Source: HRBIN30 sp964534275 (GTDB taxonomy: Bacteria > Desulfobacterota > Binatia > HRBIN30). Taken from it: DNA of 14,366 nucleotides. The stretch spans positions 1 to 14,366 of the forward strand of contig CAZHQG010000052.1 in NCBI GenBank assembly GCA_964534275.1, read 5' to 3'. Position numbers and translations under genes: made by a program. This document shows, piece after piece, positions 6,078 through 13,515 of the stretch. The stretch's first letter is position 1, and the number at the start of each line of letters is the position of its first letter. The notes below the pieces were generated by a model, which was given only the letters and a program-made list of their open reading frames with translations, ran no database searches and was not told the DNA's origin.

Positions 6078-8897
6078 GTGACGTGGAGGATGCTGCTCTT
6101 GCTGTGGCTTTTGCTCGGCTGCGTGTGTCCGCACGTTGCCGTGCGACCTGCGGAGGCGGAAGCGGAAGCCGAGAAGGTGCCGCAGCCAGTAGTTGCCCTC
6201 GAAGTGATTGGCGAAGCGCCGTGGCAGCGCGGGGAGGTCGCCGCCTTGCTCGAGTCCGAACTCGCACGGGGCTGGACCCCCGAGAGCGCCGCTCGTTGGC
6301 GCTCGCTCGTGCTGGAAACGCGGCGCTTCCGCAAGGTGGATGTGGGCGCCGACCCAGTGCCCGGGGGCGTGCGCATTGTCGTTCGCCTCGAGCGCAAGCC
6401 GCTGCTGCGTCGGGCGATGTTCCATGGACACGCGCAGCTCGCTCTGCGTCAACTGGAGCGTGCGGCGCGTTTGCCCGTGGCTGCACCGGTCGATGCCGAG
6501 ATGCTTGCCGCAGCCGAACAGCGGCTTGTGAACCTCTATCGCGAAGAGGGGTTCCCCGACGCACAAGTGCGGCTGGAAGCGGTGCAAGTGGACGAAGACG
6601 AAGCCGACGTTCTCGTGCGGATCGCCGAAGGCGAGCCGCGGGTGGTGCGCCGCGTGGAGTGGAGCGGACTCGACGAGCGACAAAGACAACTCCTGGAGCG
6701 GCGTTTCGAGATGCGTTTGGGCCAGCGTTGGACGTCAACGTTGCAAAAGCAAACGCAGCGGCGGGCTCTGCGCCAGGTGCGGGCCCTGGGCTATCTGGAG
6801 GCCCGCGTCGATGTGGCGCTCGAACCAGGTGGCGTGGTGCACCTGCAAGTGCGGCCAGGGCCGCGTTGCGAGGTGGTGTTTCGTGGCAATCGCAGCTTGT
6901 CGGCGAAGGCACTCTTGGCCCTTGCGCGGATCGAGGACCGCTTGCTCATAACCGACGCTACTTGGCGACAGCTCGCGCGGGCGATCGAGGAGGAATACCA
7001 GCGCAAGGGTCATGCTCTTGTGCGTGTGCGACCAGAAATCGAGCGGCCCGAACCTGGGGCGAAGCGTGTGACGTTTCACATCGACGAAGGTCCCAAGTTT
7101 CGCGTCCGCCGCGTCGACTTCGAAGGTCGGCGGGGTGTATCCGCCAAGCGACTCCGGCAGGTGATGGTCACGGGCCCGCCTTCGTGGATGCCTTGGCGCC
7201 GCGGTTACTTCGTGCAGGCGGAGTTCGAGGAGGACCTTCGTCGCCTGTGGTTCCGGTACCGCGAGTTCGGTTACGTCGATGCCGAGATCACGGATTACCG
7301 CATCGAGGTCGAACGGGAGCGGCGCCGGATCGATGTGACGATTGTCGTGGACGAAGGGCGGCCGGTGTACATCAGCGCCGTCGAGTTCTCCGGGATTCCC
7401 GGAAGAGATCGTCCTCCGGAGCTCGAAGGAGTTTTCGTGCAAGCACCCCTGAACCCGATTGCGCTCGACCGCGCGAGCGGCAGCTTGGCAGCTTGGCTCC
7501 GGGATCGAGGATACCGTGACGCCGAGGTCACCGCCGATTGGCACGTTGTTGCGGAAGAGTCCGAGCGGAGACTCGCACGTGTGGAGTTTCGCGTGAACCC
7601 AGGCCCGTTGTACCGCATTGCGGCAGTGCAAGTGCAGGGAAACCTCCAGTTGCCCTCGGCATTTGTGGAGCGGGAAACCCGCTTGCGTCCTGGGTTGCCG
7701 CTTGCTCCGCAGACCCTGGCCGATGCGCAACACCGCTTGTATCAGTCGGGGTTGTTTCGTGCCGCGGATGTGGACGCATCTTCGGTCCGGGGCGAGCGGT
7801 CTCCTGAAGGAGACGCGCAGGCCACGGTTGTGGTGCGCGTGGAGGAGCGAGCGCCGATCACCGTGGGCTTCGGTGGCGGGTACAATACGCGCGACGGGTT
7901 TCGCGCCTTTGGCGAACTCGCGCACATCAACGTCGCGCACCGCGGGGAACGGCTGAGTGTTCGCGGCGATGTTGCGCTCGACCCGGCTCAAAAACTGGGG
8001 CCAAACGAGTATATCCTCGACGTCGGCTATCGAGATCCGCAGTGGCTCGATACTGGCTGGTCTTTGCGCGCGAATGCCATCGGGCAACGAGCGACCCGCA
8101 CCATCGACCAGTTCAGCATCGAGCGCGTGGCGTTCGTTCCGGCGCTGGAGCGGCGCTGGCTCCCGAGCCTGCTCACAGGCGTGGAGTTTCAACTAGAACA
8201 AGCGCGCATTTTCGACCTTCGGCCCGACGCTCGTGCGTTCAATCCCAGCGACGAGGGTCAGCTCACGACGGGTAGTGTCGGACCATTTGTCGTGTACGAA
8301 GGGCGCGACGATCCGTTCATGCCGCGACGCGGCGTGTTCGAGTCGTGGCGCCTGCGGCTTGCACCTGGATTTCTCTTGTCCGACGAGCCGTTTGCCAAAT
8401 TGCAATGGCATCATAGCCAGTACGTGCCGCTAAGCGAATCGCTCACCTTTCTGTATGGCATTCGCGGCGGTTGGGCGCGGACGTTTTCCGGCCGTACGGT
8501 GCCTATTCGCGAGCGCTTCTTCCTCGGGGGGCGCTCGACGGTGCGCGGTTTCTCGGAAAACAGTATCGGTCCGCTGGGAGCACCGATCGTGGACCCCTTG
8601 GGAAACCGGGTGTTTCCTGGAGGGAATCCTCTCGGGGGCGATCTATCGCTCAACGTGAACACGGAGCTGCGCTTCCCGTTAGTGTTGGGCGCAGTGTGTG
8701 CTGCGTTCGTCGACGGCGGCGGGGTCTACTTGCAGGAGCGAAGCGTCTCCGTGCGCGATTTTCGCCGCTCTGCCGGCTTGGGCCTTTTGTACGAGACGCC
8801 CATCGGTCCGCTGGCCCTGCATTACGGTGTAAAACTCGACCGTCGCCGAGGCGAGTCGTTTGGCGCTGTGCACTTCACCATCGGTACCTTGTTCTAG
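6078..8897 (+). CDS. Omp85-family outer-membrane barrel protein with about seven POTRA domains (TamA/BamA-like)
   Basis: This 939-residue protein is longer than E. coli TamA (577) or BamA (810). A hydrophobic leader (about 5-14) contains LLGC at 12-15, which could be a lipobox or an ordinary Sec signal. Residues 38-590 divide by pattern into seven units of 68-88 residues, each of POTRA type: about 38-105, 109-184, 188-262, 263-339, 340-427, 428-510 and 511-590. The recurring features are a V-x-F-x-G opening (FRVRRVDFEG, YISAVEFSG, RIAAVQVQGN), a helix with a Tyr/Arg-Gly-Tyr element, and a closing strand ending in EGxP or PGP. The barrel runs from about 594, with the Omp85 VRGF motif at 822-825 inside LGGRSTVRGFSE. 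It ends in VHFTIGTLF, a typical outer-membrane beta-signal with terminal Phe. The family inserts barrels into the outer membrane or serves as the outer-membrane partner of TamB. Linkage to tamB-like suggests the TamA role, but the POTRA number is closer to BamA, so I leave the symbol blank. The gene faces corC-like tail to tail. Confidence 0.92.
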   Translation: MTWRMLLLLWLLLGCVCPHVAVRPAEAEAEAEKVPQPVVALEVIGEAPWQRGEVAALLESELARGWTPESAARWRSLVLETRRFRKVDVGADPVPGGVRIVVRLERKPLLRRAMFHGHAQLALRQLERAARLPVAAPVDAEMLAAAEQRLVNLYREEGFPDAQVRLEAVQVDEDEADVLVRIAEGEPRVVRRVEWSGLDERQRQLLERRFEMRLGQRWTSTLQKQTQRRALRQVRALGYLEARVDVALEPGGVVHLQVRPGPRCEVVFRGNRSLSAKALLALARIEDRLLITDATWRQLARAIEEEYQRKGHALVRVRPEIERPEPGAKRVTFHIDEGPKFRVRRVDFEGRRGVSAKRLRQVMVTGPPSWMPWRRGYFVQAEFEEDLRRLWFRYREFGYVDAEITDYRIEVERERRRIDVTIVVDEGRPVYISAVEFSGIPGRDRPPELEGVFVQAPLNPIALDRASGSLAAWLRDRGYRDAEVTADWHVVAEESERRLARVEFRVNPGPLYRIAAVQVQGNLQLPSAFVERETRLRPGLPLAPQTLADAQHRLYQSGLFRAADVDASSVRGERSPEGDAQATVVVRVEERAPITVGFGGGYNTRDGFRAFGELAHINVAHRGERLSVRGDVALDPAQKLGPNEYILDVGYRDPQWLDTGWSLRANAIGQRATRTIDQFSIERVAFVPALERRWLPSLLTGVEFQLEQARIFDLRPDARAFNPSDEGQLTTGSVGPFVVYEGRDDPFMPRRGVFESWRLRLAPGFLLSDEPFAKLQWHHSQYVPLSESLTFLYGIRGGWARTFSGRTVPIRERFFLGGRSTVRGFSENSIGPLGAPIVDPLGNRVFPGGNPLGGDLSLNVNTELRFPLVLGAVCAAFVDGGGVYLQERSVSVRDFRRSAGLGLLYETPIGPLALHYGVKLDRRRGESFGAVHFTIGTLF

Positions 8898-8917
8898 GGT
8901 GCTGACCCGCGTTCCCC

Positions 8918-10246
8918 TCAGTGAGGCTCGCCGCGCTTGCGGATCGGGCCTTCGATGCGGATTTTCCGCAGCCGGCGGCCGTCGAGAACGACGACGGTCA
9001 TTTTGAACGGCCCCTCCACGATCGCCTCGCCCCCTTTAGGGAAGCGTTTCAACCTGGCGAGGACAAAACCTGCCACGGTTCGATAATCAGGCGTGCTGTG
9101 GAACGGGAGCTCGTAGCGCTCGGTGAGCTCGTCCAACGACAACGACCCGTGCACCAGCAGCGACCCGTCGGGCATTTCTTGAATGGGTTGCTCTTCGTCT
9201 GTGTCGAACTCGTCGCGGATTTCTCCCACGATTTCCTCGAGCAAATCCTCGATGGTCACGAGCCCGACCACCGTGCCGAACTCGTTGACGACGATCGCCA
9301 TGTGCACGCGACGAGCTTGCAGCTCCCGCAGCAGATCGCTGATTTGCATGGAATCGGGCACGAACAGGGCCGGGTGAGCCAACTGACGCAGGGACGCAGA
9401 CGAGGGTTTATCCAATTCACGCAAGATGTCTTTCAAATGCACGACGCCAAAGATGTGGTCCAGGTCTCCTTCGTACACGGGCATGCGCGAGAAGCCGGTT
9501 TCCACCAGTCGCCGCAGTGCCTCCGAAAGGGGAGTGCTGTCGGCAAGCGCGTGGATTTCGGAGCGCGGAACCATGACCTCGCGCACCGAGGTATCGGTGA
9601 ATTCGAACACGCTATGGATGAGTTGGCGTTCTGCCTCGTCGAAGATCCCGTGTCGCGCGCCTTCTCGCACGATGTGCTTCACTTCCTCTTCGGAAATGAA
9701 GACTTCGGCGGTGCGCGCCGGCACGCCAAACAGTTTGAGCAACGTGTCGGTCGAAAGCGTGAGCAGGCGGACGAGTGGGCCCGCGACAACGGAGATCCAG
9801 CGAATGACGCGCGCGGTGAGGAAGGCAAAGCGCTCAGGGTTGCGCAGCGCGAGCGACTTCGGCAGCAGCTCGCCCACCACGAGAGACAAGTAAGAGATTG
9901 CCGCGACCATCGTGAACAGCGCGATGCTCGAGGCCCACGGCACGAGGCTGTAAGGCAGCCATCGTTCCAAAACGCGCGCTAGTTCTGTGGCCGCCAGCGC
10001 ACCACCGAGCACGGATGCCATCGAACCGACAACGGTGACACCGACCTGAACAGTGGCCAGAAAATGGCTGGGGTTTTGTTTGAGGTCCAGAACCAGCTTG
10101 CTTTTTGGATGGCCCTCTTTCAGCAGCTGGAGTAGGCGGCTCTCGCGTAACGTGACGATCGCGAGCTCGGCGGCGGCAAAAAAGCCGTTCGCCAGGATGA
10201 GCAAAAAGATGCCGAGCAGGGGCCAGAGGAGATCGGATTCTGTCAT
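8918..10246 (-). CDS. CorC/HlyC-family membrane protein (CNNM, tandem CBS, CorC/HlyC C-terminal domains)
   Basis: The protein has 442 residues from ATG 10246. Residues 1-175 form the CNNM (DUF21) membrane domain, with several helices, the acidic ANGFFAAAELAIV entry helix (20-31) and the GELLPKSLALRNPE signature (125-138). Two CBS motifs follow: 221-275 (REVMVPRSE through FGVVHLKDI) and 292-345 (NEFGTVVGLVTIEDLLEEI). The C-terminal CorC/HlyC domain (about 360-432) holds DYRTVAGFVLARL. Members sit in the inner membrane and are linked to magnesium/cobalt efflux; older haemolysin annotation is usually wrong. The frame is open for another 193 codons upstream, but that part overlaps the M61-like gene in another frame and lacks family features. 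It starts 44 bp after the M61-like stop and is probably the last gene of the lgt operon. Its own 3' end lies 20 bp from the Omp85 stop. Confidence 0.92.
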   Translation of the reverse strand: MTESDLLWPLLGIFLLILANGFFAAAELAIVTLRESRLLQLLKEGHPKSKLVLDLKQNPSHFLATVQVGVTVVGSMASVLGGALAATELARVLERWLPYSLVPWASSIALFTMVAAISYLSLVVGELLPKSLALRNPERFAFLTARVIRWISVVAGPLVRLLTLSTDTLLKLFGVPARTAEVFISEEEVKHIVREGARHGIFDEAERQLIHSVFEFTDTSVREVMVPRSEIHALADSTPLSEALRRLVETGFSRMPVYEGDLDHIFGVVHLKDILRELDKPSSASLRQLAHPALFVPDSMQISDLLRELQARRVHMAIVVNEFGTVVGLVTIEDLLEEIVGEIRDEFDTDEEQPIQEMPDGSLLVHGSLSLDELTERYELPFHSTPDYRTVAGFVLARLKRFPKGGEAIVEGPFKMTVVVLDGRRLRKIRIEGPIRKRGEPH

Positions 10247-10290
10247 CGTTGCCTGGCGTCCATGACGCACAACTAGCCGTGCACGGCAAG

Positions 10291-11607
10291 TCACTCGGCT
10301 TGGCCAGCCCGATTCATCGCGGGTCTCGCCCCTTCTTCCACGTATTTGCGAAAGAAGCGGGTCAGGGGCTTTCCGGCCACGGTCTCCGCGGCACGCTGGA
10401 ACGCATTGGAATCGACTCGATGTGGTTGCTTCGCGAGCAAGCGCACCACATCGTCCAGGCGAGCCTTGCCCGCTGTCAGGCGTTGGATGCGCTGATCGAG
10501 CGCGTACAGCACCAGGGGCGCGGTATTGTTGGTGGCGGCGTTGTCTTTCTGCGTGCGCAAATCGACGTCCCAGCGACCGTAGCGCTCGAAAAACCGCAGT
10601 CCTTTGGAAAAGGTTCGTTCGTCGAGCAACCCAGCCCGCCTTTGCAATTCCAAGGAGTAGTACTCTGCTAGCCCTTCTACGATCCAGTCGGCGTCCGCCG
10701 CCGGCTTGAAGGGTTGCAACACGTGAAACAGTTCGTGCAAGTAAGGCGAGGTTTTGTCGACGTCGCGCAGCGGCCGCTGCGCATGGATAAAGAACGAACT
10801 TTCGCCGCTGATGCCCCCGTGCCACATGGGATCCGGTGCGCGCACGATGAGGATGCGCGAGCCGCGGTAGCCGAGGAGGCGGTGCAACAAGGGGAACGTT
10901 GGTTCCAAAAAGTTGAAGATCTCCTCAGCGTTGGTTTCGGTTCCGGAGGTCTGCACGATTTCGAACCGCACGCTCGCGATTTCGCGCGCTTCCGTTTGCA
11001 AGCGCCCGCAGGCAAACCAACCACGAGGTGTACGGAAGGGGCGAGGACCTTCGATTTCGAAGAGGTTTTCACCGCGGCTTGGATAGATGGTGGCACAGCG
11101 CCAACCGCGTGGAACTTGAAACGCGAGCGTCGCTCGCGTGTTTGGGTGGTCAGAGGGCGCCAGGTGTCCGTCGGGAGAGCGGTACCACACTCCGACCAGT
11201 GGGAACAGTTGCCGCGCGCGCGACACCATCCACCGTGAGCCGGCATAGCTGTCGAATCGCTCCTGTTTGCCGCGCACGGAATTCACGGCCACTCGGTAGG
11301 TCAAGTGCGCATACGGCTTCGCGGGGTGCCAAACGTAGACAGAACCGTCCTTGGTCAAAGTTCCCGACGACTGAAGATCGGTTGGTTGAACCGAACGGAA
11401 GCGCAAAGTGATGCGCTCGATTTCTTCAGCGCCGGCGAGTTCCCAGCGCACCATCGCCGTGGGAGGGCTGCGATCCTCCAGAGAGACCACGTAACGAACG
11501 CCAAACTGCTGTGGCGCAGCGGGGGCCGCAAACAGGAACAGCATCGCCGCAATGGCGGCGGTGCGGCCCAAGGTGGAGGGAGCGCATCTCAGGATCCCAG
11601 GTTGCAT
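10291..11607 (-). CDS. Secreted M61-like zinc metallopeptidase (gluzincin)
   Basis: The protein has 438 residues. A signal peptide ends near APAAPQQ (about 27-33), so it should be exported. The zinc site is HELFH at 291-295, followed by a WIVEGLAEYYS segment whose Glu311 is the likely third ligand. This HExxH plus EGxAxYY arrangement marks gluzincins. Two further features point to family M61 (glycyl-aminopeptidase-like): the N-terminal beta-domain style (FGVRYVVSLED, with conserved-looking ITLRF) and the closing PLTRFFRKYVEEGARPA. Typical M61 proteins are longer and often carry a C-terminal PDZ domain. None is visible here, so this is a short variant. Its ATG lies ten bases after the tlpA-like stop without a clear Shine-Dalgarno sequence, suggesting coupled translation. 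The open frame extends 45 codons upstream into the tlpA-like gene, but only 11607 gives a signal peptide. Substrate unknown. The metallopeptidase call is good; M61 membership is probable. Confidence 0.75.
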   Translation of the reverse strand: MQPGILRCAPSTLGRTAAIAAMLFLFAAPAAPQQFGVRYVVSLEDRSPPTAMVRWELAGAEEIERITLRFRSVQPTDLQSSGTLTKDGSVYVWHPAKPYAHLTYRVAVNSVRGKQERFDSYAGSRWMVSRARQLFPLVGVWYRSPDGHLAPSDHPNTRATLAFQVPRGWRCATIYPSRGENLFEIEGPRPFRTPRGWFACGRLQTEAREIASVRFEIVQTSGTETNAEEIFNFLEPTFPLLHRLLGYRGSRILIVRAPDPMWHGGISGESSFFIHAQRPLRDVDKTSPYLHELFHVLQPFKPAADADWIVEGLAEYYSLELQRRAGLLDERTFSKGLRFFERYGRWDVDLRTQKDNAATNNTAPLVLYALDQRIQRLTAGKARLDDVVRLLAKQPHRVDSNAFQRAAETVAGKPLTRFFRKYVEEGARPAMNRAGQAE

Positions 11608-11617
11608 GTTTGGAGGG

Positions 11618-12160
11618 CTACCGTGTGTCCCCTTGAACAACCGCCACCTCCGCAGTTCGTACGAGCTCCTCGATGTACGCAACGACGGAAGGGTCGTCCC
11701 ATTCCAACGGGCCAATGACATGGCGCACGACCAAACCGGCATGGTCGATCAGAAAGGTTTCCGGGTAGCCGGTCACCCCGTAGCGTGCGGGTAACGTTCC
11801 TTGGGGGTCGAGAGCGACAGCAAAGGTAAGCCCTAGTTCGGACAGAAAGCGGCGAACAGGTTCCGCGCTCGTGTCTTCGTTGACGGCGATCATCACGAAC
11901 GGCCGCTGGGCAAAGCGCTGGTGGAGGCGTTGCATGGAGGGCATTTCTTCGCGGCACGGCGGGCACCAAGTAGCCCAGAAGTTCAGGAACACCACTTTGC
12001 CGCGGTAGTCGGAGAGGGCGATTGTTTGTCCGTCGAGCGTCGGCAATCGAAAACCCGGGGCAGGGAATCCTGCACGCTCCCGTTGCTGCGTTTCCAGCAG
12101 CACCACGAGGCCGAGCAGCAAAAGCCCGCCGAGAATCATGGGCAACGCGGCGCGCCTCAT
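11618..12160 (-). CDS. TlpA/ResA-type membrane-anchored thioredoxin-like protein
   Basis: The protein has 180 residues. Residues 5-22 form one hydrophobic signal-anchor, placing the rest in the periplasm. The thioredoxin fold carries FWATWCPPC with the active cysteines at 66 and 69. The following features are also typical of the AhpC/TSA-TlpA group: FPAPGFRLPTLDG near the start and TGYPETFLID with its cis-proline (about 129-138). Such proteins reduce or exchange thiols, for example in cytochrome c maturation or thiol repair of exported proteins. No cytochrome maturation gene is present in this window, so the partner is unknown. The start codon overlaps the lgt stop by four bases (ATGA at 12160-12157), strong evidence of translational coupling, and the M61-like gene follows after ten bases. 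WCPPC is the TlpA/ResA/CcmG-type motif. The family is sure; the precise role is not. Confidence 0.93.
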   Translation of the reverse strand: MRRAALPMILGGLLLLGLVVLLETQQRERAGFPAPGFRLPTLDGQTIALSDYRGKVVFLNFWATWCPPCREEMPSMQRLHQRFAQRPFVMIAVNEDTSAEPVRRFLSELGLTFAVALDPQGTLPARYGVTGYPETFLIDHAGLVVRHVIGPLEWDDPSVVAYIEELVRTAEVAVVQGDTR

Positions 12161-12936
12161 GAACGTTCGCTGGCGATTGCAGAGCCGCGTAGCCGCGGCA
12201 GGGCGAGAGCAGCGCTCCCGATGGCGACGAGCAAGAGGCTAATCCACTGGGCCTGGGTAAACCCGAACCACCAAGGGGGGTTGATCCGTACGAACTCCAC
12301 GAGAAAACGGGCAGTCCCGGCGAGCACAAAATACAGCCAAAGAAGCGAGCCCTCTGGCCGGGAGCGCGTGCGGGTTGTCCACAAGTACAAAAAAATGGCA
12401 AAGTATGCCCCGGCTTCGTACAGCGGGGTAGGGTGCACCACCACTCCCGGTGGATGGGGCCAGCCAACGATGGCATTCGGATAGGCCATGCCCCAAGGCA
12501 AGGTGGTTACCTTGCCCCAGTCGCCATCGCCTGCGAGCTGACAGCCGATCCGGCCAATGGCATGCCCGAGGGCGAGCGATGGTGCTGCCGCGTCGACGAC
12601 CGTGAGCCACGGCACTCCTGCCCGGCGCACGCAAAGGTACGCTGCCAGCATGCCGCCAAAGAGCCCTCCGTACCAAACGAAGCCAGAACCGCTGAGCAAC
12701 GTTGCAACTGGATGGGCGAGAAACTCCCCGGGATCTTCGAGGATCAAAAACAGCCGCGCTCCGATGAGTCCGCCCACTGCAGCCCACAGCACGAGCGAAG
12801 ACCCAAGCTGGGGATCGTACCCTTTGCGCCCGAGCTCGCGGCTGGTGAGCCAACCACCCACCAGGAAAGCAAGGGCCATCATCAGGCCAAACGAGTAAAT
12901 CCTAATCGGGCCGAATTGGAAAAGGATGGGATACAT
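12157..12936 (-). CDS. lgt: Prolipoprotein diacylglyceryl transferase
   Basis: The protein has 259 residues and about seven hydrophobic segments, matching Lgt. It transfers diacylglycerol from phosphatidylglycerol to the lipobox cysteine of prolipoproteins at the inner membrane, the first step of lipoprotein maturation. Visible signatures are the N-terminal RIYSFGLMMALAF (12-24), the GHAIGRIG core (124-131) followed by DGDWG (137-141), HPTPLYE (168-174) and RFLVEFVR (210-217). Two positions differ from E. coli: the Phe-His-Gly-Gly of the catalytic-region loop is WYGG here (Tyr89 in place of His103), and the Asn after GRIG is Cys132. As far as I know both occur in other bacterial Lgt proteins, so I do not read them as loss of function. 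It overlaps the tlpA-like gene by four bases and appears to lead the lgt/tlpA/M61/corC run. No strong Shine-Dalgarno sequence precedes ATG 12936. Confidence 0.96.
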   Translation of the reverse strand: MYPILFQFGPIRIYSFGLMMALAFLVGGWLTSRELGRKGYDPQLGSSLVLWAAVGGLIGARLFLILEDPGEFLAHPVATLLSGSGFVWYGGLFGGMLAAYLCVRRAGVPWLTVVDAAAPSLALGHAIGRIGCQLAGDGDWGKVTTLPWGMAYPNAIVGWPHPPGVVVHPTPLYEAGAYFAIFLYLWTTRTRSRPEGSLLWLYFVLAGTARFLVEFVRINPPWWFGFTQAQWISLLLVAIGSAALALPRLRGSAIASERS

Positions 12937-12960
12937 GTGGCACGTTGCTTAGCGGCAGCT

Positions 12961-12979
12961 GCGGCTTGGCTCTAGCCGC
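12961..12979. repeat. Small hairpin in the lgt leader
   Basis: GCGGCT (12961-12966) pairs with AGCCGC (12974-12979) around a 7-nt loop, 24 bp upstream of the lgt start. It would form in the lgt leader RNA if transcription begins further upstream. No function can be inferred beyond a possible effect on translation. Confidence 0.25.
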
Positions 12980-13039
12980 TTCGAGCAGGCGCCGGCGTTC
13001 GGCCCGAAACCGTGCCGCAGAACGGCCAAACCCCGGTGG

Positions 13040-13068
13040 TTGACAGCCTCACAGGGGCCTTTTATCGA
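13040..13068 (+). promoter_or_regulatory. Candidate sigma-70-type promoter for the HExxH gene pair
   Basis: A perfect TTGACA -35 hexamer lies at 13040-13045. Exactly 17 bp later is TATCGA (13063-13068), which keeps the TAT of the -10 consensus but matches only three of six positions. Transcription would begin around 13075, just ahead of ATG 13090. This argues against the longer reading from GTG 13012, which starts upstream of the promoter. The hexamers and spacing are seen; activity is inferred. Confidence 0.4.
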
Positions 13069-13089
13069 AACCTGCCGGGTGCTTGGCGT

Positions 13090-13512
13090 ATGCGGATGAT
13101 TCTTCCCCCATTGCGGGAGCGACGCATCATTCAGCGATCGTTGGAATCCTTTTTTCGCACGCACAAGGAGGCAGAATTTCGCCGCGCCATCCGAATGGTG
13201 AGCCGCTTTTACCACCTGCGAACTCCGAAGGTCGAATGGTTCGAATACCTCGACTGGGGGAAGGTGGTTGGCAAGACCTATGAGGACGGAAAAATCCACC
13301 TCGTGCATCCGGAGAACTGGAAAAACGGGCGCAAGTACAATTCCGAGCGGCAGTGGATCCAGGCCGTGTATCACGAGCTGGGTCACTATGTGCTATGGGC
13401 GGATGCCGAACGGAAAGCGGACTTGTTCGCGGCGCGGATGCTGCGAGGGCTGAACGGGAAACACCCGAAGAACGGTGCACGGGCACGCCACAAGCCCGCG
13501 GAAAGAAGGTAG
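13090..13512 (+). CDS. Small HExxH protein, ImmA/IrrE-like putative metallopeptidase
   Basis: With ATG 13090 the protein has 140 residues and no signal peptide or membrane segment, so it is cytoplasmic. Near the C-terminus it carries AVYHELGHYVLW (HELGH at 95-99), then AERKADLFAARML (106-118). This HExxH followed by E-x-x-A-x-x-FAA pattern is the core of the ImmA/IrrE (COG2856-type) peptidases; Glu107 is the likeliest third zinc ligand. Oddities are a very short gap between HELGH and that Glu (seven residues) and Lys109 where the family usually has an acidic residue. ImmA/IrrE proteins cleave transcription regulators of mobile elements or DNA-damage responses, but no XRE-type repressor lies next to this gene. 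GTG starts at 13012 and 13036 are possible, but the first precedes the candidate promoter and the second overlaps it. The tail after 118 is basic and looks disordered. The next gene begins three bases after the stop. The CDS is likely; the peptidase call is moderate. Confidence 0.68.
   Translation: MRMILPPLRERRIIQRSLESFFRTHKEAEFRRAIRMVSRFYHLRTPKVEWFEYLDWGKVVGKTYEDGKIHLVHPENWKNGRKYNSERQWIQAVYHELGHYVLWADAERKADLFAARMLRGLNGKHPKNGARARHKPAERR
13503..13509 (+). promoter_or_regulatory. Ribosome binding site for the 13516 gene
   Basis: AAGAAGG lies six bases before ATG 13516 and inside the last codons of the HExxH gene, whose TAG stop follows directly (13510-13512). It fixes the start and shows that the two genes are translated from one message. 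Confidence 0.6.
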
Positions 13513-13515
13513 GGC

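Noticed and set aside
5755..6912. 385-codon minus-strand frame across the tamB-like/Omp85 junction
   Set aside because: It is Ala/Arg/Pro-rich without domain features and lies opposite two convincing genes.
6735..8192. 485-codon open frame antisense to the Omp85 gene
   Set aside because: It is a shadow frame caused by high GC; the translation matches nothing and the sense strand encodes a well-supported Omp85 protein.
10247..10825. 193-codon N-terminal extension of the CorC-like frame
   Set aside because: It overlaps the M61-like gene in another frame and its Arg-rich translation has no domain; family proteins begin with the CNNM entry helix, as at 10246.
12378..12936. Loss of Lgt function from Tyr89 and Cys132 at normally His/Asn positions
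   Set aside because: All other Lgt signatures are intact, and these substitutions, as far as I know, occur in other bacterial Lgt proteins.
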